Origin: JAVBSX01 sp051660685
Lineage (GTDB): Bacteria; Planctomycetota; Planctomycetia; Pirellulales; Thermoguttaceae
Direction: 5' to 3'
Length of the DNA: 31,914 nucleotides
Assembly (NCBI GenBank): GCA_051660685.1
Contig: JBOFQB010000035.1
Span: forward strand, 1-31,914
Shown: positions 22,084-31,441 of the stretch, piece by piece
How positions within the stretch are numbered: the first letter of the stretch is position 1
Layout: every line of letters begins with the position of its first letter
Program-made: the position numbers and the translations under genes
The notes under the pieces: generated by a model
What the model saw: the letters and a program-made list of their open reading frames with translations, nothing else
What the model was told of the DNA's origin: nothing
Database searches by the model: none

Positions 22084-25000
22084 ATGGCGACAACAGCCCA
22101 AAGACGTATAGATTTCAAAGAGATTCGCAATTTTGGTAGTCAGGAAACGACGTACACGATTCCTGATTTGACGGTTTTGCAAACGACAAGTTATAAGAAT
22201 TTTTTGCAGGAAGACCTTGCGCCCCAAGATCGGGAAAACAAAGGTCTGGAATCCGTTTTGCGCGAGATTTTTCCGATTGAAAGTTATGACAAGACGATCC
22301 GGCTCGAATATCTTTATTACGAGCTGGAAAAACCGCGTTATGAACCGGATGAATGTCGTCAGTTGCGCCTGACTTATGGTAAACCGTTTAAGGTTCGCTT
22401 GAGAATGGTCAAGGATAATGAGTCCATTGAAGAAGACGCTTATCTGGGGGACATCCCGATTATGTTGGGAGGAGGTGAGTTCATCATCAACGGGGCCGAA
22501 CGGGTTGTCGTCAGTCAGCTTCATCGTTCGCCCGGGATTGACTTTGTGACCGAAATGGACGCCGAACGGAAAAGTTTCAGTTGCCGTGTTATTCCTGAAC
22601 GGGGAAGTTGGATTGAGTTCCATATAACCCGAAAAGAGGCGATTTCCGTCCGAATTGACCAAAGCAGCAAATTGCCGGTTATGATGTTGCTCCGCGCGAT
22701 GTCCCCGGAATATAGCTCCAACGCCGATATTTTGCGGTCCTTTTACGGTACAACCGTTGTGAAAATTTCGGGAAGTTCGCAAGTTTCCCAAATTGAGGGC
22801 AAAGCAGCAGTCGGCGACATCGCTTATCCTGCCTCCTCGGAAAAAGCAGGAGAGGTGATCGTCGAATGTGGGCAAATCATCACCAAAAGTAAAGCGGAAA
22901 TCGTTTGTACTTCGGGAATCAAAAAGATCGAAATTATGGACGATCCGAAGAACAAACTGCTGTTGAATTCTTTGGATGAGGACAAGACCTCTTCACATGA
23001 AGAAGCCTTAATGAGGATTTATCAACGGTTGCGCCCGGGAAATCCCCCGCAATTGGATAAAGCCCGGGATTTGTTCCGCGAGAAATTTTTTGACACCAAC
23101 CGGTATCGTCTCGGTCGAGTCGGACGTTTTCGAATCAATCGCAAGTTGGGATTGGAGATTCCACTTGAGGAAATGACATTGCGACCTGACGACATTGTTC
23201 AGGCGATCAGGTATTTGAACCGACTTTGGATTGGGGATCGTGAAGCCGAGATCGACGACATTGACCATTTGGGGAATCGTCGTTTGCGGACGATTGACGA
23301 ATTGGCGGGAGATGAACTTCGCAAAGGTTTTCTGAAATTGCGACGAACAGTTCAGGAACGAATGAGTATGCGGGGGGACGAATCGACACCTCGTCAGGTG
23401 ATTAACCAGAAAAGTATTTCGGCTGCAATCGAGTATTTTTTCGGGCGGGGCGAACTTTCTCAGGTTGTCGACCAGACGAATCCACTTTCGATGCTCACAC
23501 ATGAACGTCGTCTTTCGGCACTTGGTCCGGGCGGTTTGAACCGTAAACGGGCCGGTTTTGATGTCCGCGACGTTCACTCCTCGCATTATGGACGTATTTG
23601 TCCGATTGAGACGCCGGAAGGAACCAACATCGGACTTATTTCCAGTCTCGCGCTTTATGCAGGTGTTGACGAGTTCGGATTCCTCATTGCCCCTTATCGT
23701 CGGGTTAAAAATGGAAAAATTCTCGATCAGATTGACTGGTTGCGAGCCGATCAGGAACATGAGATTAAGGTTGCGCCCGCTGATGTTGAGGTCAAAGGGG
23801 GAAAAATTATCCCCGATCCCGTTTCCAACCTTGTGATTGTTCGATACCGGGGTGATTATCACCCTCTTCCTGTCAATGAAGTTGAAGCGGTTGACGTTTC
23901 GCCGAGTCAAATGGTCGGCGTTTCAGCCGGTTTGATTCCGTTTTTGGAGCATGACGACGCAAACCGGGCTCTTATGGGATCGAACATGCAACGACAAGCG
24001 GTTCCGCTTCTCGTTTCCGAACCTCCTTTGGTTGCAACCGGTTTGGAAGGAAAAGCGGCGTATAACTCCAGTTTGCTTGTTCGGGCAAAACGGGGCGGAA
24101 AAGTAACGTATGCTGACGGTCAACGTATCATCATCAACGATGATGAAATTTACGATTTGCGGAAATTTGTCGGTCTGAATGAGCGAACCTGCCAAAATCA
24201 GGTTCCGACTGTCCGAACAGGAGATGTGGTTGAACCGGGACAACGGATTGCAGATGGAGCAAGTATGCGATTGGGCGAGCTTTGTCTAGGACGCAATGTT
24301 TTGGTCGCGTTTATGGTTTGGGACGGTTATAACTTTGAGGACGCAATCATCATTAGTGAGAATTTGGTCAAGAAGGACACTTACACCTCGATTCACATTG
24401 AAGAGTTTGACGTGGAAATTCGGGACACCAAATTAGGACGCGAGGAATTTACACGCGACATCCCGAATGTGGGGGAAAAAGCACTTCGTAATCTCGACGA
24501 ATCGGGGATTGTCCGGGTTGGAACGTATGTCCGACCGGGTGATATTCTGGTTGGTAAGGTTTCGCCAAAATCAAAAACAGAATTGACCCCGGAAGAAAAG
24601 TTGCTGCACGCGATTTTCGGTCGAGCAGGTGAAGATGTCAAAAATGAGTCGCTCGAAGTTCCTTCCGGCGTTGAAGGAATCGTAATCGGGGCCCAAAAAT
24701 TCTCCTGCCGTATGAGTTTGACGGAAGAAGAACGGAAACAGTTCGACCAAGATATTTCCAAAGCGGAAGAAGCGGGCAATCGCAAGATTTCTGAAGCATT
24801 TGGCGTGATGATAGAAGAGATGGAGAAAGTGATTGATCGTAAATTGACAGACGAAGATGGTAATGTTCTGGTTCACGATCAAAAATACAAATTCATTGCC
24901 GAACAGGCGTGTTTATTCCGGTTGGATCGATTTTTGGAAATGGGCAATTTCTCGAAAAAGGTTTCAGCGGAATTAACGACGATTTATCACAATAAATGGC

Positions 25001-25815
25001 ATTATGTTGAGTCGGCGATTGACGCCCGGGACCGGCGATTGAACTCGATGAAGCGAGGTGACGAACTTCGTCGGGGCGTGTTGCAAATGGTCAAGGTTTA
25101 TGTTGCAGCCAAACGAGTTGTTTCCGTTGGTGATAAAATGGCGGGACGACATGGTAATAAGGGTGTGATCGCCAAAGTTCTTCCGCGTGAAGATATGCCG
25201 TTTTTGGCGGACGGAACGCCGGTTGAAATCATGCTGAACCCGCTTGGTGTTCCGAGTCGTATGAATGTCGGTCAGATTCTCGAAACACATCTCGGTTGGG
25301 CAGCTGCCAAACTCGGATATCAGGCGGTTACTCCGGTTTTTGACGGGGCAACAGAATCGCAAATCAATGATTGTCTTGAAGAATCCGGTCTTCCCCGACA
25401 TGGAAAAGTCCGCCTATTTGACGGTCGGACGGGAGAACCGTTTGAGCAAGAAACAACGGTTGGATACATCTACATGTTGAAACTGCATCATTTGGTTGAT
25501 GATAAGGTTCATGCACGCAGTACAGGTCCTTACTCGCTTATTACACAACAACCACTTGGCGGAAAAGCGAGGTTTGGCGGTCAACGATTTGGGGAAATGG
25601 AAGTCTGGGCCCTAGAAGCATACGGCGCAGCGTACACTCTTCAGGAACTGTTGACGGTCAAGAGCGATGATGTTGAAGGACGAACGAAAATTTATGAATC
25701 AATGGTCAAAGGAGAGAACACGCTTGAAGCGGGAACTCCGGCGAGTTTTGACGTTTTGACGAATGAAATCCGAGGTCTTGCGTTGAACATGCAGTTGGAA
25801 AAAGAACGGATTTAA
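22084..25815 (+). CDS. rpoB: DNA-directed RNA polymerase subunit beta
   Basis: The 1243-residue beta subunit of the transcription core enzyme. Recognisable segments include the rifampicin region near 452-490 (GELSQVVDQTNPLSMLTHERRLSALGPGGL), which keeps the drug-contacting Q, D, H, R, S and L positions. PIETPEGTNIGLISSLALYA, GDKMAGRHGNKGVIAKVLP, and the C-terminal GGQRFGEMEVWALEAYGAAYTLQELLTVKSDD also match. It is about 100 residues shorter than the E. coli protein, consistent with lacking lineage-specific insertions. AAGGAAAG lies some 10 nt before the ATG. The gene before it is the cytochrome c, 675 bp away, instead of rplL. Confidence 0.98.
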   Translation: MATTAQRRIDFKEIRNFGSQETTYTIPDLTVLQTTSYKNFLQEDLAPQDRENKGLESVLREIFPIESYDKTIRLEYLYYELEKPRYEPDECRQLRLTYGKPFKVRLRMVKDNESIEEDAYLGDIPIMLGGGEFIINGAERVVVSQLHRSPGIDFVTEMDAERKSFSCRVIPERGSWIEFHITRKEAISVRIDQSSKLPVMMLLRAMSPEYSSNADILRSFYGTTVVKISGSSQVSQIEGKAAVGDIAYPASSEKAGEVIVECGQIITKSKAEIVCTSGIKKIEIMDDPKNKLLLNSLDEDKTSSHEEALMRIYQRLRPGNPPQLDKARDLFREKFFDTNRYRLGRVGRFRINRKLGLEIPLEEMTLRPDDIVQAIRYLNRLWIGDREAEIDDIDHLGNRRLRTIDELAGDELRKGFLKLRRTVQERMSMRGDESTPRQVINQKSISAAIEYFFGRGELSQVVDQTNPLSMLTHERRLSALGPGGLNRKRAGFDVRDVHSSHYGRICPIETPEGTNIGLISSLALYAGVDEFGFLIAPYRRVKNGKILDQIDWLRADQEHEIKVAPADVEVKGGKIIPDPVSNLVIVRYRGDYHPLPVNEVEAVDVSPSQMVGVSAGLIPFLEHDDANRALMGSNMQRQAVPLLVSEPPLVATGLEGKAAYNSSLLVRAKRGGKVTYADGQRIIINDDEIYDLRKFVGLNERTCQNQVPTVRTGDVVEPGQRIADGASMRLGELCLGRNVLVAFMVWDGYNFEDAIIISENLVKKDTYTSIHIEEFDVEIRDTKLGREEFTRDIPNVGEKALRNLDESGIVRVGTYVRPGDILVGKVSPKSKTELTPEEKLLHAIFGRAGEDVKNESLEVPSGVEGIVIGAQKFSCRMSLTEEERKQFDQDISKAEEAGNRKISEAFGVMIEEMEKVIDRKLTDEDGNVLVHDQKYKFIAEQACLFRLDRFLEMGNFSKKVSAELTTIYHNKWHYVESAIDARDRRLNSMKRGDELRRGVLQMVKVYVAAKRVVSVGDKMAGRHGNKGVIAKVLPREDMPFLADGTPVEIMLNPLGVPSRMNVGQILETHLGWAAAKLGYQAVTPVFDGATESQINDCLEESGLPRHGKVRLFDGRTGEPFEQETTVGYIYMLKLHHLVDDKVHARSTGPYSLITQQPLGGKARFGGQRFGEMEVWALEAYGAAYTLQELLTVKSDDVEGRTKIYESMVKGENTLEAGTPASFDVLTNEIRGLALNMQLEKERI

Positions 25816-25872
25816 GCACAATGTGAAAGTTGAGTACAATTTGAAAGTTCAAGCACAATGTGAGAGTACAAA
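25816..25872. repeat. Degenerate 18-19-bp tandem repeats between rpoB and rpoC
   Basis: Three units start at 25816, 25834 and 25853, each of the form G(C/T)ACAAT(G/T)TGA(A/G)AGT, directly after the rpoB stop. The rpoB-rpoC spacer is 182 bp, long for this gene pair, and ends with a good AGGAGA for rpoC. No promoter or terminator was recognised in it. Confidence 0.6.
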
Positions 25873-25997
25873 AGCATGAAGTGTGATTACACAACACACT
25901 TATAAGCAAAGGCGTAACGCATAAAGCCTATAAACACAGCGACGAAGCACAATAGAAGCATAAAACATTTAACATAATCTATTCAGGAGACACAAGC

Positions 25998-28900
25998 GTG
26001 AGTCTTGCATCCGAATTCACCTACGACCGAATCAATGATTACGCCGCTGTTAAAATCAGCTTGGCCAAACCGAACGACATCCGGTCCTGGTCTTACGGCG
26101 AAGTGAAAAAGCCCGAAACGATCAATTACCGGACATATCGACCCGAACGAGATGGTCTTTTCTGCGAGAAGATTTTTGGTCCCGAAAAAGACTGGGAATG
26201 TGCATGTGGAAAATATCGCGGGATGAAGTACAAAGGTATGACTTGTGATCGTTGCGGGGTGAAAATCACTCATTCCCGTGTTCGTCGGAAACGAATGGGG
26301 CATATTGATCTTGCTGCACCTGTTGTTCATATATGGTTTTTCAAGGCAGCATCGAGCCGACTTGCAACACTTCTTGCAATGAAGACGAGCAGTCTGGAGA
26401 AGGTCATCTATTTCCAAGATTATGTGGTGATTGAACCGGGCGATACACCGTTGAAACCTCTCCAGTTGCTTTCTGAAGAGGAATATCGGAATGCGCGGGC
26501 CGAATATCCTTCTGGGGGTTTACAAGCGGAAATGGGCGCAGAAGCGGTTCGCAAATTGCTTCAACGTTTGGATTTGGTTGAACTTTCCACGCAACTTCGT
26601 ATTGAACTGAATGAAACGAAGTCGAAACAGCGTAAACGTGATTTGATTAACCGGTTGAAACTGGTTGAAGCATTGCGGGATAGTGACAACCGTCCAGAAT
26701 GGATGGTGCTTGATGCTATTCCGGTTATTCCTCCTGATTTGCGACCCCTTGTGCTTCTTGAATCGGGGACATTTGCGACCAGTGATTTGAACGATTTGTA
26801 TCGGCGTATTATCAACCGGAACAATCGGTTGAAGAAATTGGTCGATCTGAACGCCCCAGAAGTCATCATTCGGAACGAAAAACGAATGTTGCAGCAATCT
26901 GTTGACGCTCTGTTCGATAATGGCCGCTGTAAACGCCCGGTTCTCGGTTCCAGTAATCGACCGCTTAAATCGCTGACGGATATGATTAAGGGGAAACAAG
27001 GGCGTTTCCGTGAAAACCTGCTTGGAAAACGGGTTGACTATTCCGCGCGAAGTGTGATCGTCGTTGGTCCCAATCTCCGACTGCATCAATGCGGTCTGCC
27101 GAAAAAAATTGCGCTCGAACTGTATCAACCGTTCATCATCCGTCGATTGAAAGAACTTCAACATGCGGACACGATCAAATCGGCCAAAAAGATGCTCGAA
27201 CGTAAGGATGAAGAGGTTTGGGATATTCTCGAAGAGGTGATTCAAAATCATCCGGTTCTGTTGAACCGTGCTCCGACGCTGCATAGAATGGGAATTCAGG
27301 CGTTTGAACCGGTTTTGGTTGAAGGAAACGCGATTCGATTGCATCCTTTGGTCTGTCGAGGATTCAACGCCGACTTTGACGGGGACCAAATGGCGGTTCA
27401 CCTTCCTCTCTCGCTTGAAGCTCAGGTCGAAGCGCATACCCTGATGCTTGCAACGAATAACATTTTCAGCCCGGCAAATGGTTCGCCCATTATCTCCCCC
27501 TCTCAGGACGTTGTTATGGGATCGTATTTTATGACGATTTCTCTGCCCGGCATGAAAGGTGAAGGGATGATCTTCTCCTCGAAAGAGGAATTGCTCTTTG
27601 CGTTCCAACAGAAAGTCGTTCACCTGCACGCCAAAGTGAAGGTCCGAATGCCACAAACTCGTTGGTTGAAAAATGATGCCAATGTCAAAGGTGGTATGCT
27701 TTTTGAAACGACACCGGGCCGAATTCTGTTCAACAACATCTTACCAAATGGGATGCCGTACTACAATGAACCGTTGAAATCGGGCGGTTTGCAGACGGTC
27801 ATTAGTGATTGTCATGAATATGTCGGACGACAAGCGACGATTGAACTTTTGGACAATTTGATGCGGCTTGGTTTTCAAGAGAGTACACGAAGTGGATTGT
27901 CCTTTGCAACGGATGATTTAATTACTCCGGCTCTTAAGACGAAGATTATTGAAGCGTCGGAAAAGAAAGTTGCCCGGGTTCAACGGTTGTACATGGACGG
28001 TGTGATAACGGCCGATGAGCGTTACAATCAGGTGTTGGATGCTTGGACCCATGCTCGTGAGGAAATTACGGCTCAGATGATGAAGGAGCTTGAAAATGAC
28101 ACGAGAACGACGGGTTATGTGAACCCGATCTTTCTTATGGCGCATTCGGGAGCACGAGGTGGAGTCGAACAGATACGGCAATTGGCGGGGATGCGAGGTC
28201 TTATGGCGAAACCGTCCGGGAAAATTATTGAAACGCCGATTAAGGCGAATTTCCGTGAAGGTTTGACGGTGTTGGAATACTTCAGTTCGACACATGGTGC
28301 GCGAAAAGGATTGGCGGATACGGCTCTTAAGACGGCGGACTCGGGTTATTTGACACGCAAACTGGCGGATGTTGCCCAGAATGTGGTTGTGACACAGCAT
28401 GATTGTGGAACGACACAAGGGATCACCAAGGGGGTGATTTATCGCGGCGAAAAAGTCGAAATCAGTCTCTCGGAGTCTCTGAAAGGTCGTGTTTCTCGTG
28501 CTAACATTGTGAACCCCATTACGGATGAGGTCATTGTTCGAGATGGAGAATTGATAACATCGGACATTGGTCGGAAGATTGAGGAACTGGGTCTTGAAAA
28601 GATACAGATTCGGAGTCCAATGACGTGTGAGGCGGAGCTTGGAGTTTGTGCCCTCTGTTACGGAATGGACCTTTCGACGAGCAAGTTGGTCGAGCTTGGT
28701 ATGGCCGTTGGTATCATCGCGGCCCAAAGTATCGGGGAACCGGGAACGCAGTTGACAATGCGGACGTTCCATATTGGGGGGGTTGCGGCCCGCGATGTTG
28801 AAGAGAGTGAAATTCGGACCAAGTATGCGGGAACGGCGAAGTATGTCCAACTTGAAGTGATCGATACGGAAAATGGTCAGGTCATTTCCCTTTCGCGTAA

Positions 28901-30356
28901 TGGAGCGGTTGCGATTCTCGATTCCCGAGGTCGTGAACGTGAGAAATATAATGTTCCGGTTGGAGCCCAGTTAATGGTCAAGGACAATCAGGATGTCAAA
29001 ATTGGCGATCCGATTTGTCAATGGGACCCGCATAGTATTCCGATTCTGGCGAAAGTATCCGGTGTTGTCCATTATGTGGACATTGTGGATGGAGATACGG
29101 TTCGTATGGAAATGGATATGACAACGGGTAAGACACGTCGGACGGTCATGGACTTGAAGGGGGACCGACATCCTCAGATTGATCTTAAGAATGAGAAGGG
29201 AACGGAGACGCTGGACTTTTATTACCTTCCTGGAAAGGCGTTGATTGAGGTGGAGGACGGGGTACACGTCAAACGTGGAACGCTTTTGGCGAAGACATCG
29301 CGTGATGTGAGCGGGACACAGGATATTACCGGGGGTCTTCCGCGAGTTACGGAAATTTTTGAAGCACGGAAACCGAAGGACCCCTCGATTATTGCGGAGA
29401 TTGACGGAACGGTTGAGTTGGGTGATAAACGACATGGAAAGCGGACGATTGTTGTACGGCATGATGAGACAGGGATCGAACGTATTCACGAAGTTGCACA
29501 TGGTAAGCATCTTCGGGTTCATGCCGGGGATTATGTCCGGGCCGGTCAATCGTTGACAGATGGACCTCTTGTCCCGCATGATATTCTTCGTATTTCGGGC
29601 GAAGAAGCGGTTCAGGAATATTTGGTTCGGGAAATCCAAAATGTTTATCGTAGTCAACGGGTTAAGATCAACGACAAACATATCGAGATTATTGTTTCGC
29701 AGATGTTGCGAAAAATCCGTGTTGAAAACGGCGGGGACACGTCACTTTTGGAAGGTTTGCAGATGGACAAATACCTTTTCCGTCTGAAGAATCGGGAGTT
29801 GCTCAAGTGCGTCAAGGTGACGGACCCCGGAGATACGGCTTTTTCGGTTCAAGATATTGTTCCTCGTGATTTGATCGAAGCGACGAACGCGGAACTTCAG
29901 GCGAGAGGGGCGAAACCGGTCCAGTTTGAGCGACCGAAACCGGCTCTTGCGTCCTCGCAACTTTTGGGGATCACCAAAGCGGCGGTTCAAAGTCAAAGTT
30001 TCATTTCCGCAGCGAGTTTCCAAGAAACGACGAAGGTGTTGACCGAAGCAGCGATTGCGAGCAAGACAGACCGGTTGATTGGTTTGAAGGAGAATGTCAT
30101 TCTCGGTCATTTGGTTCCAGCTGGAACAGGTTTCAAGACTTATCAACTTGCGCAATGGAGGTATCATCAGAATGCGGCGGAACAGATGTCGTTGCAGGAC
30201 ATGCCGAGTCGGAACCGCAATTTCAGCCTTTTAGAGCCGGTTGTTGAGTCGGTTGCTCCTTCACCCTTTACAGGGGGAGGAGTTGCGAATCCGTTTTATA
30301 ATGAGGCGGCGACAGACTTCCCTGATTTGGGGGGAGATGACGTTTTTATCGATTAG
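25998..30356 (+). CDS. rpoC: DNA-directed RNA polymerase subunit beta-prime
   Basis: The 1452-residue beta-prime subunit. The start is GTG at 25998, 7 nt after AGGAGA, giving VSLASEFTYDRINDYAAVKI-type residues normal for the family. The N-terminal zinc ligands are C68, C70, C83 and C86. The catalytic NADFDGDQMAVHLPLS near residue 458 binds the active-site magnesium. The second zinc site is seen in VVTQHDCGTTQG, then CEAELGVCALC, and the trigger-loop region follows (GEPGTQLTMRTFHIGG). The TAG stop is the first element of a G-rich tract. Confidence 0.98.
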   Translation: MSLASEFTYDRINDYAAVKISLAKPNDIRSWSYGEVKKPETINYRTYRPERDGLFCEKIFGPEKDWECACGKYRGMKYKGMTCDRCGVKITHSRVRRKRMGHIDLAAPVVHIWFFKAASSRLATLLAMKTSSLEKVIYFQDYVVIEPGDTPLKPLQLLSEEEYRNARAEYPSGGLQAEMGAEAVRKLLQRLDLVELSTQLRIELNETKSKQRKRDLINRLKLVEALRDSDNRPEWMVLDAIPVIPPDLRPLVLLESGTFATSDLNDLYRRIINRNNRLKKLVDLNAPEVIIRNEKRMLQQSVDALFDNGRCKRPVLGSSNRPLKSLTDMIKGKQGRFRENLLGKRVDYSARSVIVVGPNLRLHQCGLPKKIALELYQPFIIRRLKELQHADTIKSAKKMLERKDEEVWDILEEVIQNHPVLLNRAPTLHRMGIQAFEPVLVEGNAIRLHPLVCRGFNADFDGDQMAVHLPLSLEAQVEAHTLMLATNNIFSPANGSPIISPSQDVVMGSYFMTISLPGMKGEGMIFSSKEELLFAFQQKVVHLHAKVKVRMPQTRWLKNDANVKGGMLFETTPGRILFNNILPNGMPYYNEPLKSGGLQTVISDCHEYVGRQATIELLDNLMRLGFQESTRSGLSFATDDLITPALKTKIIEASEKKVARVQRLYMDGVITADERYNQVLDAWTHAREEITAQMMKELENDTRTTGYVNPIFLMAHSGARGGVEQIRQLAGMRGLMAKPSGKIIETPIKANFREGLTVLEYFSSTHGARKGLADTALKTADSGYLTRKLADVAQNVVVTQHDCGTTQGITKGVIYRGEKVEISLSESLKGRVSRANIVNPITDEVIVRDGELITSDIGRKIEELGLEKIQIRSPMTCEAELGVCALCYGMDLSTSKLVELGMAVGIIAAQSIGEPGTQLTMRTFHIGGVAARDVEESEIRTKYAGTAKYVQLEVIDTENGQVISLSRNGAVAILDSRGREREKYNVPVGAQLMVKDNQDVKIGDPICQWDPHSIPILAKVSGVVHYVDIVDGDTVRMEMDMTTGKTRRTVMDLKGDRHPQIDLKNEKGTETLDFYYLPGKALIEVEDGVHVKRGTLLAKTSRDVSGTQDITGGLPRVTEIFEARKPKDPSIIAEIDGTVELGDKRHGKRTIVVRHDETGIERIHEVAHGKHLRVHAGDYVRAGQSLTDGPLVPHDILRISGEEAVQEYLVREIQNVYRSQRVKINDKHIEIIVSQMLRKIRVENGGDTSLLEGLQMDKYLFRLKNRELLKCVKVTDPGDTAFSVQDIVPRDLIEATNAELQARGAKPVQFERPKPALASSQLLGITKAAVQSQSFISAASFQETTKVLTEAAIASKTDRLIGLKENVILGHLVPAGTGFKTYQLAQWRYHQNAAEQMSLQDMPSRNRNFSLLEPVVESVAPSPFTGGGVANPFYNEAATDFPDLGGDDVFID

Positions 30357-30382
30357 GGGTTGGGATTGGGGGATAGGGAAGA
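30354..30382. repeat. G-rich tract starting at the rpoC stop codon
   Basis: TAGGGGTTGGGATTGGGGGA and a further TAGGG unit begin with the rpoC TAG stop. It is another sense-strand G-rich array of the kind seen after the adaptor, phosphoesterase and cytochrome genes. No C-rich partner precedes the next gene, which instead has a strong Shine-Dalgarno sequence. Confidence 0.6.
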
Positions 30383-30426
30383 AGAGTGCGGTTAAACGAA
30401 ATATGATTATTTGTCACTATTTCTGA

Positions 30427-30454
30427 ACGCGCGATACGTTGTATCGCGGCTAAA
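30427..30454. repeat. Single hairpin unit, GATAC type
   Basis: ACGCGC, GATAC-GTT-GTATC, GCGGCTAAA: the right-hand half of the 19381-19451 element, also followed by GGGATAT as there apart from one base. It lies 24 bp before the ThuA-domain start. Confidence 0.8.
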
Positions 30455-30478
30455 TGGGATATGGGGAAGGAGACTTTT

Positions 30479-31282
30479 ATGACCAGAATTAAAGTGTGTC
30501 GTCACGTTTTTTGTCTTTTTCTGCTCCTTGCCGGTTGGATGACTTGGAATCCGCTTTTTGCCGTTGAACAATCTGCTCATGCAGGTTCAACGGAAAAAAT
30601 TCGGGTTCTGTTCTTTTTTGGAGGTCATTCGTTTGACGAACCGGAGATGTACCAGATGCTCGATTCGTTCAAGGATGTGGTTTATGACAAAGCGGAAATG
30701 CCGAATGCTCTTGACTTGTTGAAACCGGGTCTGGACGCAAAATATGACGTTCTGGTCATGTACGATTCGTACAAGTTTCCTTACACCAAAGAACAAACCG
30801 ATTTGTTCCAACAATTAGTTGAGAATGGAATCGGTTTGGTTGTTCTGCACCATTCTGTTGCGGGATATGAGGGTTGGGACGAATTTGTCCGCATGATTGG
30901 GGGACATTTTATTTTGGCGCGACGATTGGAGATCGAGGGGAAACGGTATCGAGCATCAACTTGGGATCACGATCAGACGGTTGAAGCGGAAGTGGTTGAC
31001 CGGGCACATCCGGTTATGAAGGGGATTGACGATTTCACGATTGTTGACGAAACGTATGGAGGGGTCTATGTTGCACCCCGTTCGCATGTTCTGTTGAAGA
31101 CGGAACATCCAAAATCGACACGGGAATTGGCTTGGACAACGCAATATGGTAAGAGTGCGGTTCTGACAACATTGTTGGGACATGACAAAGAGGCGTATTT
31201 TAACCCGAATTTTGCGAAAATGGTTCATCAGGGGATACAATGGACGGCGGAAGAGACGCGAAAATTAAAAACGGGGAAGTAG
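30479..31282 (+). CDS. Exported ThuA-domain protein
   Basis: A 267-residue protein with a signal peptide (residues 1-28, CRHVFCLFLLLAGWMTWNPLFA). The mature part is a ThuA-like fold related to class I glutamine amidotransferase-like domains: IRVLFFFGGHSFDEPEMYQML, DVLVMYDSYKFPYTKEQ, GIGLVVLHHSVAGYEGWDEF, and a C-terminal YGKSAVLTTLLGHD. Such proteins are linked to trehalose or other glycoside use and are common as exported proteins in planctomycetes; the reaction is not certain. AAGGAG lies 6 nt before the ATG at 30479; the in-frame ATG at 30461 is less likely. The spacer behind it holds a hairpin unit. Confidence 0.88.
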   Translation: MTRIKVCRHVFCLFLLLAGWMTWNPLFAVEQSAHAGSTEKIRVLFFFGGHSFDEPEMYQMLDSFKDVVYDKAEMPNALDLLKPGLDAKYDVLVMYDSYKFPYTKEQTDLFQQLVENGIGLVVLHHSVAGYEGWDEFVRMIGGHFILARRLEIEGKRYRASTWDHDQTVEAEVVDRAHPVMKGIDDFTIVDETYGGVYVAPRSHVLLKTEHPKSTRELAWTTQYGKSAVLTTLLGHDKEAYFNPNFAKMVHQGIQWTAEETRKLKTGK

Positions 31283-31352
31283 AGAACTGTTTGGGAGTCT
31301 AAAATTATGTAACCGCATTTACTGTGTCCTTTTGTAGTCATAAGATTTCCGT

Positions 31353-31403
31353 CCCGGCTTGCGCCGGGCTAAGTACGCGCAGAACGTTGTTCTGCGGCTA
31401 AAC
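31353..31403. repeat. Hairpin plus single unit, AGAAC type
   Basis: CCCGGC-TTGC-GCCGGG (31353-31368) is followed by the unit ACGCGC, AGAAC-GTT-GTTCT, GCGGCTAAAC (31375-31403). The latter is the exact reverse complement of 19381-19409. Compared with the 30427 copy, both arms of the stem differ in a compensating way while the flanks and loop are unchanged. Confidence 0.8.
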
Positions 31404-31441
31404 GACAATTAGGACTCTAACAGATTGGCAACGTGCAGTCT

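Noticed and set aside
26520..27656. 378-residue open frame on the minus strand opposite rpoC
   Set aside because: It has no family features, starts and stops inside a highly conserved gene, and reflects the codon bias of rpoC. The frames opposite rpoB at 22078-22875 and 23008-23910 are rejected for the same reason.
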